Made by a program: the position numbers and the translations under genes
Assembly: GCF_026262505.1 (NCBI RefSeq)
Contig: NC_067206.1
Location: forward strand, 21,202,172 to 21,266,171
Source: Trichomonas vaginalis G3
Taxonomy: Eukaryota; Parabasalia; Trichomonadida; Trichomonadidae
Length of the DNA stretch: 64,000 nucleotides
Direction: 5' to 3'
The notes under the pieces: model-generated
What the model saw: only the letters and a program-made list of their open reading frames with translations
Databases searched by the model: none
What the model was told of the DNA's origin: nothing
Shown here: in pieces, positions 35,966 through 48,425 of the stretch
How the letters are laid out: each line of letters starts with the position of its first letter
Position numbering within the stretch: position 1 is the stretch's first letter

Positions 35966-36721
35966 GAATCTTGGAGTTTTCATGCACTACACAAGAGCTC
36001 CAAGGTTCCAAGAGTGAATGCTCAATAGCAATTATAGAGATGTACCTTTTCAAAATGACTTTTACTGATTAAATTTAATCAATAGAAGACATTTTGAAAA
36101 GGTACCTCTACAATTAGATATACAAGAGATTCAAAGCTTCATTTCAGATAGATTTGAAACTTTGAAACTCTTGGTAGATTTTGAGTGAATGCTGACAATC
36201 ATCTTTGAGAAGGTTTTCTTAAAGAAAACCTTCTCAAGAGGTTTCTCAGGAGCCCTGAGGCTCCCTTTCGTAATGATTGGGAGCCTTGGGGCTCCTGAGA
36301 CGAAGAATGGCTTCGCCGAATCTTTGATCAGCAGAGGCCAAATGAAAAGGCCTCTGCTGATGGATTCTCAGGAGCCCTGAGGCTCCCTTTCGTAATGATT
36401 GGGAGCCTTGGGGCTCCTGCAGCAGAGTATCGCTCCGCTCCATTAATTTTTTTTAAAAAAAAGTGCCGTGTGGCAAATTTGTCCTGTTCCCTCTCCTAAC
36501 ACATAACTCCACAACTACCCAAGTACTATATTGCCACTCCTTCCCGCATTGCATTTGAGAAACATTAAAAGTGGCGACAAGTGCACTTGCCATGGCATAT
36601 TGTTGCGCGTATATACTACTTCTAATGAAAGAAGCAGTATATACGCGCAATTCGAGTGAGATTGCAGCAGAAAGTCGAGAAGAGAGCCCTTTCTTAAGGT
36701 TAGGACTCCCTTCTCGAATTT
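35966..36721. other. Hairpin-dense block, short form (segment D)
   Basis: Copy of 8644-9644 with two fewer minisatellite copies, a one-base loss in the 18-bp palindrome arm, and a C-to-A change (CTCGAATTT) in the last stem. Confidence 0.8.
36244..36419. repeat. 122-bp minisatellite, 1 copy plus 54 bp (segment D)
   Basis: The shortest allele in the array; its only full copy carries the G variant. Confidence 0.95.
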
Positions 36722-36740
36722 ATTATACAATGAAATATAA

Positions 36741-37052
36741 ATCATAGTATATTTTTGTCACTTTTCACATCGTATTACCCCGATAGAAACAAAACAAAAC
36801 GACTTTCTTGATATATCAATAAATGGCACGGATAATTTATTGGATGCATTGGAAAAATATTTTAATACATATCCTATTGAGCAAAATCGATTTCAAAAAG
36901 ATGAAATATTAGAATGGCCCAAGTATTTAATCATACAATTAAACTTTCGTAAGACGAAATGGTGGAAGTGAAGTGATGTTGAAACCTTGATATTTCCTCG
37001 AAATTTCTACAAAACATATATTAGACATAAAGCATATATCTTATTTTATTAA
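36741..37052 (+). pseudogene. USP deubiquitinase relic, segment D
   Basis: Copy of 9664-9975. Confidence 0.75.
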
Positions 37053-37174
37053 GAATGTTGAATAATAATATTATTAAATATTAAGCTTTAAAAAAGCTAA
37101 TTAAATTCAAAAATGAATATATATTATTATTGGATAAATATTAATCAGAACAAATGATTTTTTTATTAATGCTA

Positions 37175-38727
37175 TGTAATAAACAGAAATTCATCAAAAG
37201 TGACAGCTCTCAATTTTTGACATTTGTAAATTCTAAATTGAATGAGAAAAATGAAATAACACTAAGCATAATACAATATTCTAGATTTAATTATAATTAG
37301 GAAAAAGTTAGTTTTGAGAGTACTTTTCATAGGCATATAGAATGAAATCTTCTGAAAAATAATATCACATAAACTCATATTATTTTCTAATATATAACTA
37401 TTTTATATAAAAATCAAATTCAATGATCTTAAAAGCGAAGGATAAACCTCAAAATTTACGAATATAATGAGTGGGAATATAATGCTTATCTATCATAAAA
37501 CCATATGAAATATCAATTTTTGCTTTACGCCTAATTTTTGACGACAATTAGCAAAAAATGTTAAATGTTAACACTCAGTCCATTTGAATATGAAAAATAA
37601 AATTGACTTTGATTAAATGTTTTTATTTATCATGCAATTCTTCTTGCGACCAAAGATTTGAATAAAAGTTCAAAAAATAAGATAGCTTAAAAAATAATAT
37701 ACGGTAGTGTTTACTAATAGATGAATAGTATATAAATTCTATTAAAATGGATTTGATCCAAAAAATATATAAAATTTGATCATAAATAAAATCGTTTTAA
37801 ATTACTTCTTCATTTAAATTATAACAATTATTTTTGATTTTTATTTATCATCCACATTCAAATTTGAATCTTATCACAAAAGAAGGACCACTTTTATGAC
37901 TACTGCCAAATCTATAAACAGAGAATGGCTATTTGAAGCTAAAAGAAGAATAGAAGAAGGTGAATATTACAAAAGTGTGGGAAAGGAAGTTGAATTGGAA
38001 AATGGTAAAATTAAATTGAATGTTGCCGAAAATACAATAAGAAGAGCATTTCAACTTCAAGAAATCGAATTACCAAAAGTTAGTCGCGGCAGAAAACCAA
38101 ATCCACCAACATTTGAACAAAAACAATTAATTAATTCTTGTGTTTCACAATATAAAGGAGGAATTTCAAAAACTTATTTATTGATTAAAAGGTTTCAAAA
38201 TATTGTTCAAAATCCCGATTGTGAGAAAGAAAAAGAAGAAATTGCAAAAGAATTTGAAAATATAGAAGATTTGACAAAAGATCAAATTTTTGACAATTTA
38301 CAAAAAATAAAGCCTCATCAAGTGGAAAAATTTATGATGGAATCAGGTTTATCTTCAAAAAGAGATTACAAACCAGCAGATCCACCTACCAAATATCGTG
38401 CCATATCAAAGAATTTGATATGGCACTGCGATATTCATTACCTTCACGGTAATGTTTCTTTTCCATTCTTTGCCATATTGAATGATATGACACGTAAAGT
38501 TCTCAAAACTAAATTATTGAAAAACAAGTCTTCCAACTCAACAGCGAATATTTTAAGAAAACTTTTAGAGGAGTTTATCCCTTACTGCATCTGGACCGAT
38601 AACGGCGGTGAAAACCGCGGTGAATTCGGCCAGGTTATGCAGGAAAACGGAATAGTTTGGAAGCACACCTTGCCGTATATGCCAAGACAGAACGGCAAGG
38701 TGGAGCGCCTGTGGCCAAGCTTAGAAA
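37175..38727 (+). mobile_element. DNA transposon copy 5, right part lost in gap
   Basis: Left terminus, left arm and most of the transposase are present. The right arm and right end are hidden by the gap at 38728. Confidence 0.9.
37896..38727 (+). CDS. DDE transposase, 3' end lost in gap (copy 5)
   Basis: The first 277 residues match the other copies, including D179, D235 and E270. The coding sequence runs into the gap, so this is an assembly truncation and no sign of decay. Confidence 0.88.
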
Positions 38728-38827
38728 NNNNNNNNNNNNNNNNNNNNNNNNNNNNNNNNNNNNNNNNNNNNNNNNNNNNNNNNNNNNNNNNNNNNNNNNN
38801 NNNNNNNNNNNNNNNNNNNNNNNNNNN
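38728..38827. other. Assembly gap (100 N)
   Basis: Joins the middle of a transposase to sequence just before a USP relic. In the normal unit these points are about 6.8 kb apart, so a near-complete segment is probably missing. Confidence 0.95.
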
Positions 38828-38842
38828 TACAATGAAATATAA

Positions 38843-39154
38843 ATCATAGTATATTTTTGTCACTTTTCACATCGTATTACCCCGATAGAAACAAAACAAA
38901 ACGACTTTCTTGATATATCAATAAATGGCACGGATAATTTATTGGATGCATTGGAAAAATATTTTAATACATATCCTATTGAGCAAAATCGATTTCAAAA
39001 AGATGAAATATTAGAATGGCCCAAGTATTTAATCATACAATTAAACTTTCGTAAGACGAAATGGTGGAAGTGAAGTGATGTTGAAACCTTGATATTTCCT
39101 CGAAATTTCTACAAAACATATATTAGACATAAAGCATATATCTTATTTTATTAA
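38843..39154 (+). pseudogene. USP deubiquitinase relic, segment E
   Basis: Copy of 9664-9975, directly after the gap. Confidence 0.75.
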
Positions 39155-39276
39155 GAATGTTGAATAATAATATTATTAAATATTAAGCTTTAAAAAAGCT
39201 AATTAAATTCAAAAATGAATATATATTATTATTGGATAAATATTAATCAGAACAAATGATTTTTTTATTAATGCTA

Positions 39277-41696
39277 TGTAATAAACAGAAATTCATCAAA
39301 AGTGACAGCTCTCAATTTTTGACATTTGTAAATTCTAAATTGAATGAGAAAAATGAAATAACACTAAGCATAATACAATATTCTAGATTTAATTATAATT
39401 AGGAAAAAGTTAGTTTTGAGAGTACTTTTCATAGGCATATAGAATGAAATCTTCTGAAAAATAATATCACATAAACTCATATTATTTTCTAATATATAAC
39501 TATTTTATATAAAAATCAAATTCAATGATCTTAAAAGCGAAGGATAAACCTCAAAATTTACGAATATAATGAGTGGGAATATAATGCTTATCTATCATAA
39601 AACCATATGAAATATCAATTTTTGCTTTACGCCTAATTTTTGACGACAATTAGCAAAAAATGTTAAATGTTAACACTCAGTCCATTTGAATATGAAAAAT
39701 AAAATTGACTTTGATTAAATGTTTTTATTTATCATGCAATTCTTCTTGCGACCAAAGATTTGAATAAAAGTTCAAAAAATAAGATAGCTTAAAAAATAAT
39801 ATACGGTAGTGTTTACTAATAGATGAATAGTATATAAATTCTATTAAAATGGATTTGATCCAAAAAAATATATAAAATTTGATCATAAATAAAATCGTTT
39901 TAAATTACTTCTTCATTTAAATTATAACAATTATTTTTGATTTTTATTTATCATCCACATTCAAATTTGAATCTTATCACAAAAGAAGGACCACTTTTAT
40001 GACTACTGCCAAATCTATAAACAGAGAATGGCTATTTGAAGCTAAAAGAAGAATAGAAGAAGGTGAATATTACAAAAGTGTGGGAAAGGAAGTTGAATTG
40101 GAAAATGGTAAAATTAAATTGAATGTTGCCGAAAATACAATAAGAAGAGCATTTCAACTTCAAGAAATCGAATTACCAAAAGTTAGTCGCGGCAGAAAAC
40201 CAAATCCACCAACATTTGAACAAAAACAATTAATTAATTCTTGTGTTTCACAATATAAAGGAGGAATTTCAAAAACTTATTTATTGATTAAAAGGTTTCA
40301 AAATATTGTTCAAAATCCCGATTGTGAGAAAGAAAAAGAAGAAATTGCAAAAGAATTTGAAAATATAGAAGATTTGACAAAAGATCAAATTTTTGACAAT
40401 TTACAAAAAATAAAGCCTCATCAAGTGGAAAAATTTATGATGGAATCAGGTTTATCTTCAAAAAGAGATTACAAACCAGCAGATCCACCTACCAAATATC
40501 GTGCCATATCAAAGAATTTGATATGGCACTGCGATATTCATTACCTTCACGGTAATGTTTCTTTTCCATTCTTTGCCATATTGAATGATATGACACGTAA
40601 AGTTCTCAAAACTAAATTATTGAAAAACAAGTCTTCCAACTCAACAGCGAATATTTTAAGAAAACTTTTAGAGGAGTTTATCCCTTACTGCATCTGGACC
40701 GATAACGGCGGTGAAAACCGCGGTGAATTCGGCCAGGTTATGCAGGAAAACGGAATAGTTTGGAAGCACACCTTGCCGTATATGCCAAGACAGAACGGCA
40801 AGGTGGAGCGCCTGTGGCCAAGCTTAGAAAAGTTTTTGCCAGACGAGTTGGATGATATTCAACAAATCAAGGACTCAGTTCAGCAGTTCATTGAAAAATA
40901 CAACAATACACCACATTTATCTCTCGATATTAATCCAAAAACGAATAGTAATTACACTCCTAACGAATTATTCGAAGTTTCAAAATTTTGGTACGAGCCA
41001 GAAATGCAAAAATGGGAGTTATATATCAAAGAGGAATGGGTTTTAGCAAAATTTGAATAATTACATCATTTTAAATGACTTCTAAACAATTTTATTTATG
41101 ATCAAATTTTATATATCTTTTTGGATCAAATCCATTTTAATAGAATTTATATACTATTCATCTATTAGTAAACACTACCGTATATTATTTTTAAGCTATC
41201 TTATTTTTTGAAATTTTATTCAAATCTTTGGTCGCAAGAAGAATTGCATGATAAATAAAAACATTTAATCAAAGTCAATTTTATTTTTCATATTCAAATG
41301 GACTGAGTGTTAACATTTAACATTTTTTGCTAATTGTCGTCAAAAATTAGGCGTAAAGCAAAAATTGATATTTCATATGGTTTTATGATAGATAAGCATT
41401 ATATTCCCACTCATTATATTCGTAAATTTTGAGGTTTATCCTTCGCTTTTAAGATCATTGAATTTGATTTTTATATAAAATAGTTATATATTAGAAAATA
41501 ATATGAGTTTATGTGATATTATTTTTCAGAAGATTTTGTGTTCTTCTTCAAAATTTTATTTTTTATTAAAAAGAATCTTTACAAAATATACATTTACTTT
41601 AATTAATATTTAAAAACGTGCTCTATCAAAAGTTCCAAAAATTCAATATTATAGCTTTTCTGAGGTGTCACTTTTGATGAATTTCTGTTTTCAACA
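39277..41696 (+). mobile_element. DNA transposon copy 6
   Basis: Complete. Carries A at 41583 in the right end region where most copies have G. Confidence 0.93.
39999..41060 (+). CDS. DDE integrase-type transposase (copy 6)
   Basis: Same 353-residue protein, intact. Confidence 0.93.
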   Translation: MTTAKSINREWLFEAKRRIEEGEYYKSVGKEVELENGKIKLNVAENTIRRAFQLQEIELPKVSRGRKPNPPTFEQKQLINSCVSQYKGGISKTYLLIKRFQNIVQNPDCEKEKEEIAKEFENIEDLTKDQIFDNLQKIKPHQVEKFMMESGLSSKRDYKPADPPTKYRAISKNLIWHCDIHYLHGNVSFPFFAILNDMTRKVLKTKLLKNKSSNSTANILRKLLEEFIPYCIWTDNGGENRGEFGQVMQENGIVWKHTLPYMPRQNGKVERLWPSLEKFLPDELDDIQQIKDSVQQFIEKYNNTPHLSLDINPKTNSNYTPNELFEVSKFWYEPEMQKWELYIKEEWVLAKFE

Positions 41697-42818
41697 CTAG
41701 ACAAAAACAATTATATTAGATGCACATGATTAACATCTCTTGGTCTGATGATGTTTTTCAATTAAAAGATTATTATATACAGTTGAATTTACAAAATTCT
41801 TAATTCATAATTGCATGGCACAAGAGAGGTATGATCTGCTTATATGTTAATGATAGATATACCATATTATTTCCATTACTATAAATAACTTAAAGAAATA
41901 TATCTTCTAAGTGTATTTTTTGTTCAATTTTGTTTGAAAAAAAAATTAAAACGCATTTCTTATCTTGTTTAGCTTTGATAAGTTGGATTAAATAATATTA
42001 CTAAATACAAATCATGATAACAATTATATATCCATGCTAAATGCCTGAAGATCTGGTGAAAATATTGAGATATGCCTCACTTCCATCATTTCGTCTTACC
42101 ACATAAAAATATGTGATTTTTAAAACAAGTTAGCTGATATGCTTTTAACAAAACCGAATCAAAAGTATTCAAAAAAATCTGAAATTGTAAAATATCTTAA
42201 TCAAAAATAAAGGGTTGATCTTCATTTTCGGGATTTCAAAAAAATTTGGAATTTCACCTCCCAAACACACAGATTGTCCAGTTCATTGGCATAGAGAATA
42301 TCCGATTTCCAGTGTTTTACTCTGAATCTTATTAGTTAAATACCGAATTTCGAACATAAATTCATCAAAATCGAATAAAGAGACTACCAAAAACGACACA
42401 AATATAATCAAGTCACAATCATTTAACAGGAACTCCTTAAATGAAGATTTTTACAATTTTAATCTCTATATTTTAGAAAAAAATATGCTCAGTCACAAAC
42501 ACAATTACTATGTTATGGAACAAGGCATTGACACTCGAATCTCTGGCCAATTCGAGGAACATCCAAAATTTCAATAATCTTATCCCACAGAATCCATAGC
42601 CCAAAAACTTTAATTTGCATAGTACATTTGAAGACGAATAATATTAGTCCAATTTTTTTTAACTTTGAAATTTTCAAAGATACAAAATTTATTACATTTA
42701 GAATTAATGCATTAATATATGCATTTGTTCCGTACCGAAAATGAACTTTACAAAAAGTGACATGAAAAGTCTTAATTACATTAAAGCCAAATGTAAACTT
42801 CATTGAGAAAAAGCAGTT

Positions 42819-44306
42819 TTGTCTCGTATTCAACGTAAAATCTTCAAAAGAAGACTAAACAAAAAGTGCTACACTGATAACAAAGATGAATTTCACATGG
42901 AACGCGATGATTCAATAACTGCAGAGTTGCGACATACAATTGCGGAAAATGTATGGACAACCACATGTAATGGTGGAGAACCATCGTATCTTTCAGAGGT
43001 CGAATTACTTGATTTTTATGGTGAAATCAATCAAAGAGCAAAAGGTCTTGCATGTGAAAAGGTAATCGAAGCTTATCAGATTGCCTACGAATTACTGGAG
43101 TATAGATACAGCAGAGCTTTATATCTAGCTGGCCTTGTTCATCCAGACGAATTTCCAACAAGAGGAAAAAGAATTGTTTACTTCGCTAGAAGTATATCTC
43201 CCCTCAAGATCATGGTTAAACAGAGTTTGCTCTGATCTCAACATTGAGATCAAAAGCTCAAAAGAAAATGAGGAAAAACGAGCAAAGTACTGTAACACAG
43301 CAACAGTTGCTAACTTCTTACATTAATTTCAGTATACGGCAGGAATTGATCCATGGAATAAGTGGAGTATTTATGAAACATCTCTGCTTCATCAAAGCGT
43401 TACAAAGTTATCTGCACTGAAAGCAACCCTCCTTTAACCAAAGAAGAGCATGAATTTGTGCTTGTTACTAGTATCTTCCCATATAATTCTGAAGGATACC
43501 GGATGAAACCATTTATTATTGTTCCAGGAATATAAAATTGTTCACAGGAACTCCGCTCCGTGAGAGCATTCCTTACAGGACAATCTTATGGATGGATGAC
43601 AAAGAAGATATGGGATATCTTTAATTTAACTTTTATTATCGAAATCCAGAGATATCGCTCAAGTCTTGATGCTATCACAGCAGCTCAGCATAATATCGTA
43701 TTCGGTGATAATCATATCAGCCGAGTAAGTTATTTTACTTGCAAACTTTTGAGTCTCTTCAGAATTGAACTCTTGACATTTCCAGCTTACTGCACAGTAG
43801 TTCTCCAGTTATTTGATGTAGGATGTGCAGCATCTTTGAGATCAAAGAATAACAGGTTAAAATATGTTCCGCTTTACACATATGAGCAAGATAATTTATC
43901 AAATACCCCAAAACCAAGGTTAAAAATTGTAAGAATTTTAATTGATGCTTGTGATTAAGTCAATGCATCAGTATGGTATTCATCCGTGGAACCCAGATAA
44001 AGCCTTATCCAACGAATTAACAAACAAAACATCAAACGCAATACCAAATCCCACATATATATTTAATTCTTCTTGCAAAAAATTAACATCTGACGCCGAA
44101 TTACTTAAAATTGCGCAATTTGAAGCAATCAAATTCAAACATTAAATCAAGCACTGATAGTTATTGTAACAAATATTTCGAATTATTTAGATTATTATCC
44201 TCCAAATACAAAAATTCTCAGCAAAGGGATGAAATTGAGTCAATTTAATGGAGCAAAACGAAGTGAGGTGAAATTCACCACTTTGACACCTCGTATTTTT
44301 CAGATA
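42819..44306 (+). pseudogene. pogo-like transposase relic, segment F
   Basis: Copy of the relic at 4858-6345. Confidence 0.85.
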
Positions 44307-46150
44307 TATCGATTAATATTGAGTTTTATTGGGATGGAAAACATACTGAAAAACCTGCAATATCAACACCTTTTTATATAATATTGAATAAATAAAAATT
44401 TGTTTTTATTTTCCAAAAAGATATATGATACATTTTTATTATACAGGTTAAAAACTGTCTAGCTTTTGCTTTTAGTGCTCGACCAGAGGCATACATTGAA
44501 AATACAATCCTCTCCATGGTTTTTGTGTAGGATCTGATCTTCTCAAAACGATGATATTGACTATTATTATATGAATTGAATGTATTTATGAATATTTCGA
44601 AATTTTAATATAAATAATTTATTAAAAATAAAAATTGAACGTAAGTACAAAAAATATAATTTGAAAGCAAATTAAAAATTAACGATACGATAATTTGGAA
44701 CTTTTACCTTTTGCCAATAAATATAAAAATAAAATTTTGGGAATTGGAACTTAAGAGTAGAGAGACCTTTGTTGATATGTATGAGGCTATGTATTTATGT
44801 GTAGATCTGAGTAAGCTTGGTTATCATATAGCGGTTTCTGATGAAATTGAGAACCTCGGAGACCCAAGACCTTTGTTGATATGTATGAGGCTATGTATTT
44901 GTGCGTAGTCATTAAACCCATTCTTGCAAATTAGAATATTATTTTATTTGTTATATTGAGCTTTCTTCCTGATAATTTGCATATCTTCAAAATCATTAAA
45001 GTAAGTAAAATCAGTTGTTTTTTCGGTGATTAATCTTAATTCTTCGCATTATATTTCTTTTTTTTGAAAAATCTTACTGTTTGGGGAAATTCTCTTTGCG
45101 AAATCTGTTGGCCTGAGGATTATCTGGTTGAATAAAAATATGTTCAATTCCCCTTTCGCATAATAATTAATGAAATTGTGTTTTATTTTCGAGAGTGTGC
45201 AAAACGTTCCCACTTCTTGAGAGGTACGTTTTGCAAATTTTTTTCTTTCATACATAGAAGATTTTTGGAAGATGATTGATCTCTACATGATATTATATCA
45301 TATTTCTACATTGAGTCCTTAACAATATTAAATTGCAGGGTTTTCAAATCAAAAAACTAACTTTCGCTCTTTCAGGTCAAATCAGCAAGGCTCTTCTATA
45401 TAGGTGTTGGATATATTATCAAACTGAAATGAAACTTTCCAGAGATGTCCATAAAATTATTTTGCAAAACATCCCTCTCAAAAAGTGGGAACGTTTTTGC
45501 AATTTTTCTTTATTTTTTGTACCATTATCGGTCCATAGAGCGAAATGGGGACCAGGTATTGTGCTTAATGCACGTTTGAGTACATTTGTTGTATACTCTG
45601 CAGTTTTCTGAGAAAAAGATTATGAGTGATCTCGTTTTTTCTTAAAGTCATTTTTTTCTTATCAAAAAAAATTAAAATTACGTAAAACTATGACAAAATT
45701 ACGTAATTCACAATTTTAATGCTGAAAAATAGGAATATAAGCTTATAATACTACAGGTAGATTGAGCATCGATGCGCGCTAATGCCAACATGATTAATTT
45801 GAGTCGGTTTTATATATTATTGGAAATTAATCACAAATTGTCCATGAATATAAGTTATATTCTTCGATATTATGAGTTAATGAAGGCTACAATATTTGTA
45901 ATCATGATTGGCTAGTTAAAATCTATTAGAATAAAAGAAATTGTAATTTAATAATATTGAATTGACATTTTAAATAATTTGAGGTCTAATCCATTATGAG
46001 TATGGTTATTACAGGTCACTTATTATTATTCTTTGATATACAAAGAGTTAAAACGATTTGGTAATGAGATATTGTAGAAAATAAAAATAACTGTAATCTA
46101 TTGAAACTGATAAAAAAAATTAAATCCATTTATTTTTTATTCATATGTTA

Positions 46151-46498
46151 TTATTGATGAGAATTAGATTCATTTAAAATTGAATACATATTTTTGAGAG
46201 AGTCAAAAATTTCAGGATCGATTTCATCTTCGCATTCATCCAAATATATTCTAAGCTCGGAATTTTCAAATGCATTCAAAATATTGGCAAAGTTTTCTTT
46301 ACAAGAAGAGTTAAATAAAATTTCTTGTAAACAATTAATAATAAATTTTGGGTTAAATTCAACAAAATCCGAAAGAATTTCAAACACCTTTTCAAATTTG
46401 TCATTAAATATCGAAAGGGATATTGAATCTTTTATGATAATAGCGATGAGGATATTTATCAAAATTTCCTTATTTTTGAAGAGTGCGGGATAAATTTG
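46151..46498 (-). pseudogene. Helical-repeat gene relic, segment F
   Basis: Copy of 8189-8536. Confidence 0.5.
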
Positions 46499-46605
46499 TC
46501 AAGTGTCACTTTTCAATAACCTTAAATTACGCTGTTCTAATTTTTTAAAAAATAACCTTAAATTATATTTGAAGAAATTATGTCTATGATATATGTTTTA
46601 TTCTA

Positions 46606-47972
46606 GAATCTTGGAGTTTTCATGCACTACACAAGAGCTCCAAGGTTCCAAGAGTGAATGCTCAATAGCAATTATAGAGATGTACCTTTTCAAAATGACT
46701 TTTACTGATTAAATTTAATCAATAGAAGACATTTTGAAAAGGTACCTCTACAATTAGATATACAAGAGATTCAAAGCTTCATTTCAGATAGATTTGAAAC
46801 TTTGAAACTCTTGGTAGATTTTGAGTGAATGCTGACAATCATCTTTGAGAAGGTTTTCTTAAAGAAAACCTTCTCAAAGAGGTTTCTCAGGAGCCCTGAG
46901 GCTCCCTTTCGTAATGATTGGGAGCCTTGGGGCTCCTGAGACGAAGAATGGCTTCGCCGAATCTTTGATCAGCAGAGGCCAAATGAAAAGGCCTCTACTG
47001 ATGGATTCTCAGGAGCCCTGAGGCTCCCTTTCGTAATGATTGGGAGCCTTGGGGCTCCTGAGACGAAGAATGGCTTCGCCGAATCTTTGATCAGCAGAGG
47101 CCAAATGAAAAGGCCTCTACTGATGGATTCTCAGGAGCCCTGAGGCTCCCTTTCGTAATGATTGGGAGCCTTGGGGCTCCTGAGACGAAGAATGGCTTCG
47201 CCGAATCTTTGATCAGCAGAGGCCAAATGAAAAGGCCTCTGCTGATGGATTCTCAGGAGCCCTGAGGCTCCCTTTCGTAATGATTGGGAGCCTTGGGGCT
47301 CCTGAGACGAAGAATGGCTTCGCCGAATCTTTGATCAGCAGAGGCCAAATGAAAAGGCCTCTACTGATGGATTCTCAGGAGCCCTGAGGCTCCCTTTCGT
47401 AATGATTGGGAGCCTTGGGGCTCCTGAGACGAAGAATGGCTTCGCCGAATCTTTGATCAGCAGAGGCCAAATGAAAAGGCCTCTGCTGATGGATTCTCAG
47501 GAGCCCTGAGGCTCCCTTTCGTAATGATTGGGAGCCTTGGGGCTCCTGAGACGAAGAATGGCTTCGCCGAATCTTTGATCAGCAGAGGCCAAATGAAAAG
47601 GCCTCTGCTGATGGATTCTCAGGAGCCCTGAGGCTCCCTTTCGTAATGATTGGGAGCCTTGGGGCTCCTGCAGCAGAGTATCGCTCCGCTCCATTAATTT
47701 TTTTTAAAAAAAAGTGCCGTGTGGCAAATTTGTCCTGTTCCCTCTCCTAACACATAACTCCACAACTACCCAAGTACTATATTGCCACTCCTTCCCGCAT
47801 TGCATTTGAGAAACATTAAAAGTGGCGACAAGTGCACTTGCCATGGCATATTGTTGCGCGTATATACTACTTCTAATGAAAGAAGCAGTATATACGCGCA
47901 ATTCGAGTGAGATTGCAGCAGAAAGTCGAGAAGAGAGCCCTTTCTTAAGGTTAGGACTCCCTTCTCGACTTT
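46606..47972. other. Hairpin-dense block, long form (segment F)
   Basis: Copy of 8644-9644 with three extra minisatellite copies. Confidence 0.8.
46885..47670. repeat. 122-bp minisatellite, 6 copies plus 54 bp (segment F)
   Basis: The longest allele. Variant order in the third hairpin is A, A, G, A, G, G, which can be explained by internal duplication of the A, G, G array seen in segments A-C. Confidence 0.95.
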
Positions 47973-47991
47973 ATTATACAATGAAATATAA

Positions 47992-48303
47992 ATCATAGTA
48001 TATTTTTGTCACTTTTCACATCGTATTACCCCGATAGAAACAAAACAAAACGACTTTCTTGATATATCAATAAATGGCACGGATAATTTATTGGATGCAT
48101 TGGAAAAATATTTTAATACATATCCTATTGAGCAAAATCGATTTCAAAAAGATGAAATATTAGAATGGCCCAAGTATTTAATCATACAATTAAACTTTCG
48201 TAAGACGAAATGGTGGAAGTGAAGTGATGTTGAAACCTTGATATTTCCTCGAAATTTCTACAAAACATATATTAGACATAAAGCATATATCTTATTTTAT
48301 TAA
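47992..48303 (+). pseudogene. USP deubiquitinase relic, segment F
   Basis: Copy of 9664-9975. Confidence 0.75.
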
Positions 48304-48425
48304 GAATGTTGAATAATAATATTATTAAATATTAAGCTTTAAAAAAGCTAATTAAATTCAAAAATGAATATATATTATTATTGGATAAATATTAATCAGA
48401 ACAAATGATTTTTTTATTAATGCTA

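Noticed and set aside
38582-38863. Open frames running across the N gap
   Set aside because: They are produced by reading through N; the two sides belong to different parts of the unit.
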